Shown here: one piece after another, positions 14,001 through 26,000 of the stretch
Layout of the letters: each line of letters begins with the position of its first letter
How positions within the stretch are numbered: the stretch's first letter is position 1
NCBI GenBank assembly: GCA_003993805.1
Contig: RSEF01000019.1
Location: forward strand, 5,332,117-5,396,116
DNA length: 64,000 nt
Source of the DNA: Himantopus leucocephalus
Lineage: Eukaryota > Chordata > Aves > Charadriiformes > Recurvirostridae
Direction of reading: 5' to 3'
Program-made: the position numbers and the translations under genes
Notes under the pieces: model-generated
The model's database searches: none
Told to the model about the DNA's origin: nothing
The model's input: the letters and a program-made list of their open reading frames with translations, nothing else

Positions 14001-17000
14001 GATTTTTTTGTGTTTGGTGTGAATTTCAGGGAAGAGTCTTAGGGCCTTGAGTGCCAGTTTGCAAAGACAGAGCAAATGCTGGTTTATCACGTCTGCTCTC
14101 TTGGCTGATCCCCATGGCAGCATTGCCGCTGTTTGCTCTTCTAGGCTGTGTTTGTAAGATGCCACAGCGAGAGTCACAAGGGCAAGAAGTCATCAAGAAG
14201 TTTTAGTCTCTGCTTGTCCCAAACTCAGCTCTACAAGTCTTGAGGTTTGTCCTTGAGATTTTTGCCCGTTCTCAAAGAACTGATTACTGTGCCTTAAATG
14301 CCACTTCATTCCTCCTCCCCCTCCTGCCCAGCCTCCTAGTGCTCTGAAAGTGAAGGGGACTGTTAGCTCACTTGAATTGAAAAATCCACCTACGTTGCTA
14401 TTGTTTGTGCCCTACGATGTTTGTCTCGATCCTGAATGCTTTATGAATGTTCTGATGGTGACTGCCTAGGCAGTGTCGTGAGCAGTCTGCTTCTCACATT
14501 AATCACCAGCTGTGTAATGAGGCTTCATATGTGCTCTGCTAATAGCCAAATCGCTGTCCTTATTTGAGACTCTCTGGTGCTGGAGTTGGTTGCTCCTGTG
14601 ATGTCCTGCCGCCCTCTGCTATTCGGGAACAGACCTCCCTGAATTGTTTGCCTCTAACTCCAGTTCTGGTTCCTGGAGTGTGCCAGTGTTCAGTCTTTGT
14701 TATCTCACGGTGCCTGTGGCTGGGAATTTTGAACTAATTAATGTGAAAGCTGCATTGGCAACAGCTGGATTTCCATTTATAGCTATACCTTCATGTGTTG
14801 CTAGTGACCTCCAAAAATATTCAACCTGTTGCTGGTGTGAGCTGCTTTTTGCTGCTGTTCTTGCAGTGTGGTGGACAGCATGGTTTTCTCCTGCCTTCTG
14901 GCTTTCCCAGACACCTTTCAGGAGTCCCTGTCAAAACTCTTCCAGCCCTGATTGCCACAGCTTGGACAAGTCCAAGAGAGCTGTTTCAACTGCCAGCCAG
15001 CGAGAGGGTGATATAAGTAGTAATGCAGGCGGTGTTCTTAATGTCTCTTGTGTGGTGATCCAGCTGGCTACTGGCATGGTTGCTTCAGCCGTTACTTGTT
15101 GCAGGAGCTGAAGTCAGCTGGCATCTCCACTGTAATGCACAAGCACTTATCAACCTGTAGGTTTTTTCTGGACACACGTATTGAGTTTGTAGCTGTCGTC
15201 CTTATGTTTTCCCCCTCTGGGACTTTTCTCATAGGCATGCCTTGTTCCTCAGCATTTGCTGTGGGCTTGGAAGGAGTGTTTCTTCACCTTGTTTTAATTG
15301 TATTATTCTGTTCTTCTCTCCAGCAATCTGCGGAGCGCTGTGTAAGCACGCTGCTAGACCTCATCCAGACCAAGGTCAACTATGTGGTTCAGGAGGCCAT
15401 TGTTGTCATCAGGGACATCTTCCGCAAGTACCCCAACAAGTACGTGAGAATAATATAAGGCTTTTGGAAGCCCTTGCCTCCTGGCATCACAATAGAGCAA
15501 TGTAAAACTCACTCAGCATAGCTTACCAGGGCTCTGAAGCAAAGGTGGCCATTTTTCTGAAAAGCAGTGTCTGTTCTGATCCTAGCTCCTAGTGCAGTAG
15601 GATTCAGATGTTGGCTCTAGATGAGGTATCAGCCTGACACATTATTAGTTTGAATTGAAAGCTTTTTCTTCCCCACCACTCCATATTGATGCTGAGTATA
15701 AGCCTTAATCAAAAGGTAGTAAAGCTCTTACAGAGAATGCTAGAAGGAAAATGGGACCAGTTTACCCTATCAGGCTTCTGGTTTTGCTAGCCTCCTCTAG
15801 AAGGCTTATATACAAGGCCGTGAAAGTTCACAGCTCTCATGGTCTGAGATCCCAGTTGGATTGCGCTGAACAAAACGCTGCTGGCTTTTTCCATCAAGCA
15901 TTCTTTCTGGCTTGGGTAGTACTCAGCTTCTTTTAAGCTGTTTCTGCAATAAGGTTTTGTCCCTTCAGCTACAGAACAGCAGCAATGTCTTTCAGCAGAG
16001 GCTTCGTGATCACCTAAAAAGTAATATGGGACATCTGCAGGCCTCTCTGGCAATTTCTGCTGTCAGTTACAAGATAGATTGCCTGCTTATGACAGGGATA
16101 CCCACGCATGGGAATAGGGGAAGCTAAATAATTAGTGTAGGGTATTGTCTGTTTTACAGCAAAGCCTGTGGGGAAGTGTAATACCCAGTTTAGAGTTACC
16201 AGTCTGAAGACGCCAGCGAGGCTGCAGGATCTGATACAGACTCACCGTTTGAACTGTTGGATCAAACGTTCCCTTTAGCAAAACAGAGAGGGAGGCAGCT
16301 TTGTCTTGAATTCCACATCTGGGCTGTCTTGCTGATTAACGAAACGGCAAAGCTCTTGAGGACCCTGTGAGATGTTAGTGCTCAGCTTGGAAAAAGAAAA
16401 AGCCTAGGAATATCTTCTGTAGTTGGGTGAAAATGCTGCTTGTTGTGTAGAAATACAAGACATTGTAATTCAGTACAGGATTCTCTGCAGAATGATGTGG
16501 GCAGAGATGGAGTAACACAAGTTGAGTTCGCCCCAGTAATCCACCTGTACTCTGACAAATCAGGTATGAAAGCATCATTGCCACCCTGTGCGAGAACCTA
16601 GATTCCCTGGATGAACCAGATGCCAGAGCTGCCATGATCTGGATAGTGGGCGAATATGCAGAAAGAATTGACAATGCAGATGAGCTGTTGGAGAGCTTTT
16701 TGGAGGGCTTCCACGATGAAAGTACTCAGGTAAAATTGTGTTATGCATCTTATCTGTAGCGTTTCGTGCAGTGTATTTATGGGACAGATAGTAAATATTA
16801 TTGCAGTGGTCAGAAAATACATCCCCAAAGAAAACTTCAATATTTCGCCAAAATAAAACTCTTGGGAGTCTGTAGACTTGCTCTGCTGTCTGTATCTCCC
16901 AAACTTCTCTTCTTGGAAGGATAAGACAGAACAGGAGGGGTTTCTAGATGTTGCATACTTCTTGGGGAGTAGCCCTGCTAGGGACCAGAACATAGAATAA

Positions 17001-20000
17001 GAGCGATGAGATGCATAAAAGTATGACATAAATCTCAGTGTGCTTATCAGGGACTTGTCTGCAAAAGTGTTTTGCAGCAGGCAAGAATCTGAGTCTCATT
17101 GTACTGGGTTTCACTGGCGAAGAATAGCGTAATGCTGTTACAAAGCATAGGATTTGAGTTTCATATCAGTAAAGGATGTTCAGACTTGGGAGACATTGCT
17201 AAAGCATGGATGAATTTTCTAATCTCTACTGTGTCCCTTTCTCTTAGGTGCAGCTCACCCTACTGACTGCTATAGTGAAGCTGTTCTTAAAAAAGCCTTC
17301 CGAGACGCAGGAGCTGGTTCAGCAGGTCCTCAGCTTGGCCACGCAGGTAAGCCAAGATACCCAGTGAACCAGAGCCCTGCCGACACTGTGCTGGCCTGCC
17401 GTGTGGTGTCTCCTGTCTGCCAGGCCAGTCAGCTGTGCAGCAGATAGGATTCAAGCATGTTCACCTCTCTCCCAAAGAGGAGGGATTTGGCTCCATTTAA
17501 GAGCTGCTCTGTACCTGTTACTGTGCCATTTGGTATCTGCTCTCTCCTCCTTAGCTCTTGGTTCATCCTAATTCCTTCCCTGTTGCCCCACCAAATGAAA
17601 TGTTAAGGACGGGGTAGAGTTATGAAGAAACCAAAATGCTTTCTCCTTGAAGATGGCTTGCAGTTAAAACATCTGGAGCTATGGCAAAGGGAAAGGGCCT
17701 GGCAAAGACTTTATTCTGTGAACAGCAAAGCTTAAGCAGTGTTACGAAAAAGAAACAACGGAGGTTTGGGTTTTTTTTTTCCTTTGTATTTGGATGCTGT
17801 CAGCCAATGTCGCAGCTTTGCTGGAGGCTGTAACAGTGGGTTAAGATCCTGGATTCATTATGCATGAGCTGCTGAGTTATGAGCTCAGATCACTGCAGGC
17901 GGGTCTGGGCTTGAGCTGGCAGACAGAAGTGCTGTAGTTCTGGAGAGCAGAAGTGGAGATGTCCTGGTGGCAGGAGTGGGTAAGACCTCAGCCGATCCTC
18001 CTACACTCCCTGGCTGTAATGACTGGGTCAGCTGTGTGATGGAATAGTCCAAAAAGTACAGCTCTTTTCCAGACCCGCTGTGTAAAGTGATGAAAATAGT
18101 TTCCCAGCTGTTCTGAATGGGCTGCCATTGTTTCTGAGCAGAAAACCTGGAGTCAATCATCAGCTGGCCTCTTTGCTTCTCTTTGCTGCAAGAAGTCACA
18201 GCTGTGGACTTATTAGTACTTAAAACTTTTATTCATCCCTTTGTGGGTGTTGCATGGGTCAGTGGCAAGAAATCTGTGACCTGCTTTTCTTGCTTCAAAA
18301 CCTGCTGTTAGGGAGACTCTCAGCTCTTCTTCAGAGAGGGGTGGTCCGAAGGCATTCTGTATCGTTTGTCTAAGCCAACAGAAGAAAGGTACTAAGTGTT
18401 AAAACCCACTATGCTGAGTCACAAAACACTTAATGGCACCCTAGGAATATAATAGGCGTCTGTTTTTTCTCTGTTTGTCACAAATGTTGATTCAGACTGG
18501 CTTCTTGTATTTTATATGAATAATAAGTCAATGTAGGATAACTGGCTGTAAAACACTAAAAAGCCTTATACTTCATGGTCTGATTTCTAGGTAGAGATAC
18601 TGTTTTTCACTTGAGTGGGAGAGTAATTACACGTGTGTTTCATTCCCCAGCCTAGGTATTGTTGCACTTTGAGTGTCTCTTAGGGTATGTCTGCACAGCA
18701 AACTGCAGGTGTGATTGTAGTGGGAGCCAGCTTAAACCAGCCAACACTGGTAAAAATAGTAATGAAGCAGCTGGGGATGGGAGGGACACAGATGTGTGGC
18801 AGTGATCAAGGTCCCTGGCAAGCCTGTAACCTAAGGGATGGCACAGAGCCTCCGCATCTCCATTGCTGTTGCCTGTCTGGCATGGTGGGTAACTGAGCTC
18901 GCATGGGTTCATTGGTATGCGCTGCAGGTGTGCATGCAGACCCTGGAGAGCGGAGAATTGGGAGAAATGTAGAAAGGGAAGATCTGAGCCTCTTGTTCCA
19001 GTAGATTTACTAAAGTTTCAAGTCTGTTTGTGTGGCTGTGGGAAGAAACAGTCAGCCTTGAATCTGTATGTGCCTGCAAGTAGATAGGAGCGCGTGGTCT
19101 TTCATGTCTGCCCTTGCAGAAGCCCTGCCTGATCTTGAACTGCCTGCTGCAGGCAGGATGTGGAGGTTTTTGTAGGAATTGTTAAGAGCTAAAAGTGTAG
19201 AGAGTCCACAACTCCCCCATCAAAATGAAAAACAGCACTGCAGAGAAATTTCTCAGTTGACCCAGACATCGTATCTAGGTCCTTACGAGCAAAATGAGCT
19301 TAGCATGCTCAGTCTTATTACAAATAGAGGTTTTGCTGCATGCCAGAGAATGTCGTGAGACAGAGGGCAGAGAGGCAGGTTATAACAGGTCAGCAGCAGC
19401 ATGAATGAGATCACAGAAGAGGAAGAGAAATGCCAGGGAGGAAGGCTAATGAGGTGTACGATATGTTACCAGAATTCTACANNNNNNNNNNNNNNNNNNN
19501 NNNNNNNNNNNNNNNNNNNNNNNNNNNNNNNNNNNNNNNNNNNNNNNNNNNNNNNNNNNNNNNNNNNNNNNNNNNNNNNNNTGTTGTTTTGGGTCACAGC
19601 AGAAGCTAACATTTTTAAAGGGTTTTAGGCAGCTCAAGGAATTCAGCTTTTGCATGGAGTGGTCATCTTTTACTGTCTTCTTGCGTATACTGCGTGCGTG
19701 GCTTGACTCTCGTAGCTAATGCTCTGCTGTCCTCAAATCTTTTCTGACTATAGCGGTATTGTACGTTGCCCTGGTGGTGTTTACTACTAAATTACCTGTT
19801 ACTTCGACACAAAACCTTCAGGCCTCAATCAGCAGTGGCAAGCTGAGGAAAGCCAGAGCTGGGGGGAGGTCTGAAGGGTGCTCAGCAGAGCACGCTGCGT
19901 ACTGATGCAGTGCTCTAGCCCGCTTGGTAAATTAAAAAAAATGAGTGATGTTACTTAACACACACACTTAGCACACCAGGCTTCTCCGATGTGAGCTCAC

Positions 20001-23000
20001 CTCATAAAGAGGCCCCGTTATTGTGGTTTTCCGCTTTTCTGTTAGCGAAAGGACAGTAAAACCTCAGAGGCTGATGCCAAGGCCTCCCCGTACCATGTCA
20101 CAGCACACCAAATGGCCACTTCCAGCCAGGAGAATTACAGTGAGCAGCTCTGCAGGAGCGTGGTTGTGGGGAGCCTGAATTTGTGCATCCAATTGTACTG
20201 ATTGTACTGATTACTAAGAAATTGGTTTGCCAGTGAAAAATTACATGAAAATCTGTCAATTTAAGGCAAGTTAAGTGTGTCCAGTGAAACATAACCTCCT
20301 CACCTAGCTATTTGAAGTCATCTTCATTACTTCTGTACTCCGGCGATGACCATTGTGGTGGCTGACCCACCTGCTAAAGAGTGAGATTTTCCTTCAGATC
20401 GTACAGTGAGATAGAGGTGGAAGCGTGGAGATGTCCACAATGAATGTGGCTTAAAGCAAGTCAGGATAGCGTTGCCTTGAGTAGAGGGGCAGAAGTAGCT
20501 AGTTAAGTGGTGCTTTTCTGGGGATAAACCTAGGAGGAGTTAGTTGTGGTTGGCAGAATACACTACACTGCGTTTTGATTCATTTCATTTTCGTTCAAAG
20601 CAGTGTAGGACAGGTTCCTTTCAGTTCTCAGCTGATGGGGAGACCCATTGAACAGCTCACAGATGGTGAGATGTTCCTGCCTCTTCAGTGAGCCCAAGTG
20701 TCATAGAGTTGCAAATGAATCCTAAAGGTGCGGGAGAAATTCCCTTATTGCTTGGCAGTGCTTCCTCATGTGGTGGCTCCCACCACTCCTGCTCAGCTAT
20801 AATGCAGCTGGGAAATTTGGGGAGATGTTTACAGGGCTCCTGGGAGAGGAGGAGACTCTGGCAGACTCCCCCACTTCCCCCGCAGGTGGCTGCAGGAAAT
20901 TTTTGATTCTGGTTCAAGCTGTGCATCCCTTGCGACACCCAACATCTGGGAACTGCTGGAGGTTGAACTCATAGGAGGATCACGTCTCCAGCTCACGTGG
21001 GCAAACCCACCTGCTAGCTGCTGCCCAAGACTGTAAGGGAGAAAGCTTATGTCATGTCTTTTGCCCTTTATAACCCACATATTCTTTATTTGCTTTTTTT
21101 CTTTCAAAGAAAATGCAAAATTGTTTATACCAATCTCTTTAAAGAGGCCCATTCTGTACGAGAACTGGAAGGCTTGGGTTTTTGTTTGTCCTTTCCTAAT
21201 TTTTTGTTGGGCTTTGGGGCAACTGCAGTTACACAAGACCTTGAAAGATTGCTTTATCTCCATCAGAAGAAGGATGAGTAAGTGTTGAAGAGGTGTAGTG
21301 TTAAAGGGATTATATGCTGGGAATGAACCAAGTGTGTGCACTACCGGCTTGTAACGTGCCTCTGCTCATACATGCTGTTCTTCCCCCTTCTCAGGTTGGG
21401 GGTGGGAGTGGATCACGGTAACCACTTGCTCTTCAAAAATGTTTTAGTTAGCTGTTCAGCGTGCTCAGAAGTCTCCTTGCTGAAGGCAGAAGCAGAAAGG
21501 ACAACTAATATTAGTACTATTAGGGGTCTAAAGCTTTTAATGCTAAGGAGCTTTCAACCCTTTCTGTCGCTGCCTGGTAACTAATTCATTCTGCAGTCCT
21601 TATGCTACTTATTTTCCTCTTGGCACTGAAGTTGGGAGCAGCTTATACTCTGTTGTTAAAGCTTTCCCCTCGGTAACTGAATAAGGATAAGGAAGAGAAT
21701 GGTGGCTACTCAAAATCAGGAGCTGCAGTCTTTACAAAAGAGCCCCAGTGTTAAACACCTTGTCAGGACGCTAATTCCCATGGCGTTTGTGTGCAATTAC
21801 CTGTTGGCTGCATCTGCAGAAATAGGAGCTGGAAAGAATTTTGACAGTTACTGCTGGCAACAGGATACAAAATAGATTTTAAGTTATCTAAAATATCAAC
21901 GTCTCTGGATTTAAAGAATAAATACATTGTAATGAGAGCTCCAGGAGCTACAGTCAGTCAGTTGGTTTTTTTTTTATCTCTCCTTGTCGTAGAATTCAGT
22001 GGCAAGTGAATGTAAAAGGTAGCCAGACTGCATATGATGAGAAATTTTGGAAGCTGTATAATGAGCATTTCTAGACTAGTAATTAGCATGCTTCCTAACT
22101 CAGAGTAAAGGAAATTATTGATAGAAGGGAGGAATCAATTTTAGATTGAGGTCTTTAATTAGAAAAGAGTTGTGGAGCTTGGTGTTTGTCAGTAGAAGGT
22201 GGTTAATCCAGATGTGTGGGGAGTGGCTGAGTTTGCACTGGTTAGAGTAAGGGCTCAAGGGTTTTATCAGTGTTAGGTCTCCGAGGAAATCTGGATTATT
22301 ATTTTTCCCCCCGCATGTTTACGTGTAGTTCTCTAGGCCCAGTGGGTTGAAAATAATCTCTGTAGGCTTCTTCTGAGCTGGGAAATAATTATTTTCAGTG
22401 CTGTAGTACTCATGGCTCACTGTTTTGGAGAGTCTGTGATTCTCCAGGTGGGCAGATTTCACACCTTGAAGATTCCCTTTTCTGAACTGAAAACCATGTA
22501 CAATGCATGGGAAGTCTGTGCTCAAAGCATGAGTTGAAGAACCACTTGCTCTAACACACTGCCTCGTGTGTGGCAGTGGTCAGATCAGCTGCTAGGATAA
22601 GCTTTTCACTGGCTTCTGCTCATGAGCCACCTCTTGCTGTGTTTTCCCCATGCTGGGAATCTAAAACTGGAGACCGAAGGCAACTAATGTTTCTCTCTTC
22701 TGCTTCTTGTTCCTCCCACCCATAGCACTGATGCAGGCGACAGCCCCGTGGGCACAACGGCCAGTACAAACCTGGAGCAGCCGCAGGTCATTCCATCGCA
22801 GGGCGACCTTCTGGGTGACCTTCTCAACCTGGACCTGGGACCCCCAGTGAATGTTCCCCAAGTGTCCTCCATGCAGATGGGTGCTGTGGACCTCCTGGGA
22901 GGAGGGCTGGACAGCTTGGTAAGCGGCATCCTCTTTAGCTTCAGCTGATAGGAAATAATTGGGACTGTGCATATCTCTGCAAAGCCTTGATCATTTGTGC

Positions 23001-26000
23001 TTGTAATGAATGCTTGGATCACTGAGCTCCCAGTGCTGACTCCTGAAACTCCAAGAGGATTTAACCAGTGCTATTGTACCAACTTTCAGCAGGTTTTTCC
23101 TGCTATAAAACGAATGTTGCTGCATGCTGTAGAATCCCCATGGTCAGCGGATATATTTGTTCCGTGCTTTTTCTGTCTGTAGAAGAAAACCAAAAAGTTG
23201 TTTTAAGGATGTAAAGTGTCCCACTGCTTTGTAATTGATTCTGGCTCCCTTTCAAGAAGGCGTTTGTTCCACCTGATTCCCAACCTATTGAATTTCAGTG
23301 CAAAACTCTCAGGGCTGCAGGCTGTAGCCCCGTGTCGTCCCATTTGTATATTCTCCAGAGCGTGTCATGGTTTAATATGGGTGACATCTTAATTGCAGTT
23401 AGGTCAAGAGGGAAGCACTGTGCGTGGTCCCCCCCATGCTGCGCTTGCTCACGAGGAGGTGTTCTAGTACTAACAGGGTCAGGCTCCGGAGTATGAGTAA
23501 TCACACGTGGCATCTGCTCTGGGGTGTGAGCTGGGCATGAGCTGCAATGAGAGAATCGCTGAGCAAGGAGACCGCAAGTGGAGAGGAGCTTGGTGCTGTG
23601 GTCTTGCGCTGGTGGCACCCAGGCATTGAGAAGTGGTGAACGTAATCGTCAGCATGGGAGATGTTCCCATGCGGTGGAGCACAGCACAGAGATCCCTAAC
23701 ACCCTGGTGACTTACCTACGGGGATAAGAAGCAGTCTAGGTACATTTGCATCATGGAACCTGAGTAAGACTACCCCAGTGAATGTAGTTGGGTGTTTTTC
23801 AGGCCTACGGTGGATGTGTCTTGCTTTGGTTTGGGGTTTGGCTTGTAGCGAGCCGGGTCGGGTTGCTGTGTGCCTGGTTTAGGTGCGCTTTCAGATCTGA
23901 GTCAAGCTCTGAATAATAGAGGTAGGAGGCAGCTGGATGAACCCCAATGCAACAAATCCTTATTTGTCAAAGATATTTTTTTTAAGCTGTCATAATCTTA
24001 TTAAAGCAGACGTTAAACACGTTTCCAGCTCCAGTGCTGCATGAGCTAATGAACTGGAAACAGTCTAGCCCTTAATAGCATTGGTGTTCCCGGAGGTCAG
24101 ATGTGCTTTAGTCTCTGTGCCATCTAAACAGCAGTGTGCTTATTTAGCAGGGAGACTGCTTTTATGCTGGGAAGATAGGGGATCGGGAAATGGTTTAAGC
24201 TGGAGTTTCTGGGAAAGCAGACGGTGAGCCCAGAGCAGTGGCCTTTGCAGCCTTTGTCCTGCATTGCAAGATGTGCCGCTAAGAAATTGGGATTTTTAAT
24301 TGTGTTAAGGCATTGCAGAAAATGGTGCTATCTGTGGCAGCTCAAAATGGTGAGGAGTTAAATTCCTCTGTCTATACTGTTTTCCAGGCCACTTACAGTA
24401 ACCCTTTGTTTCTCATTAGTGTCAGAGACAAATAAATGGACACAGCAGGAGGACTAAAACTTGGTTTTGGGAAAAGGGTTGTCTTGCAGTTGGCATTAAC
24501 GGGCTTAATTTAGTGACCCACTTTGGCAGTAGAGCTGTTAGTTGATATGGTACTAGGCTTTTACTTAATATTTTTCTCAAGCCTTAAGTAAATTCATGGG
24601 GCTGTGGAGTGTGATCTAACAAAGTGATCGTGTCTGGACGGGGAGTAGCTGTCCCTCGGGCTGTGTGGGTCAGCACTGTCAGCTGAGTTACTCGATGGGG
24701 AGAGCACTAAAAAAATATCTGAATGGTGCTGGCTTGTGGTTTCCCCCCCCCCCCNTTTCCCCCCCCCCCCCCTCTGTTGCATCAAATGTCCTGTCTTCTC
24801 CTGGTCCTTCACATGTATAAGTGAATCTATTCCTGGCAAATCTCTGTATTTCTCTGGCTTTTCCTTCCCTAATAAGCCTAATTAGTGTGTGAGTGAATGT
24901 GATCTCTGTCTTTGTTTATTGTTGTGGGCATGTGTTTAACAAGTCTCAAGCTGAGTTAACCCTAACCCGGTATTAGCTAAATTGCTAGGCAGTGTCTCCT
25001 GCCTGCCTGGCTAGCCAAGGGGATTGGCGTTTGGATCTTAGGCTAATGTTAAGCCACACTTGTGCAGCGCTGAAACCACGGTCTCCATCTGCGGGTACGT
25101 ACGTGCCTGACTTCTGTATGTGGTGGGGGGTGAGATGTGTCCCAAGGTGCCCCTGTGAAGAAGGGCTGAACTCTTCACCAGGATTCAAAACCAGCCAGGA
25201 TGGCAGTCACTTGGGCTGCTCGTGCAGTCAGTTAGTGGGGCTGGAGATGGAAATAACATCATCTTCCTCTGTCTTATATGTGTTCTGCCTGTTGGTGTAT
25301 CATTAACTGTCGGGGTAGCAATCCCCTCCTCTTTCTCCTCCAGATACCTTATCCACACACTTCTTCTGTTATATTGCTGCCTGATTCATTCCGCTTTGAA
25401 GTTTCCCTCTCTGTTGCTCCTAAATTGTTTTTAATGCATTTTCTTTCCCTGCTTTGTTGGGAAGACTGAGGGTCCCATATCCTTGCATGTAGCATGGAGA
25501 GGGGGGTGAGCAGTCCCTCTCTCCCCCTCAAACCAGACAGACTTTACTTCACTTTGGCCCCTTTTGCTACCAGAAGGCAATCCTGTTTGGTTGTGAATGC
25601 CAAGGCAGCTGCCTTCCTCTTTGTGTGTGCTGCTTCGGTCTTTTTTTTTTTTCCCATCCCTCCTATTGTCTTAGGAGTCTAAACAAGGGTGCTGGCACCA
25701 AGCGTGGCTCGCGTCTGATCTAAGGAAGGATTGCATATATGCTTTCCCATCAGGAATTTGTTTAGTGTAATTTTTTTAAGGCTCCCAGTGATGGAGTTTG
25801 TACCACCTACGCTGTTTATCCCTGTTTCTGCTCATCACTAGCAGATCCCTTTTGGATCTCAGCTTTTTGGATCTCTCTGAGAGGAGACGAGGGAACATGA
25901 GATACTTGAACGTGGCATAGTCTCTGTATCATGCTTCTGGCATTCTCTCTCAGTCTGAGCAGGGACATAAGTTGCTCTAGTGTTGGAGTAGAGCAACCCT

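Larger units (their letters stand above)
17347..22725. other. AP2B1 intronic DNA g-h, including the missing-exon region
   Basis: 5.4 kb as assembled. It should contain one or two exons (residues 513-598), but none of the visible sequence encodes the expected YIYWRLL or LLDELI segments. The 100-N gap at 19482-19581 is the likely location. A DNA-transposon relic lies at 18682-18944. Confidence 0.75.
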
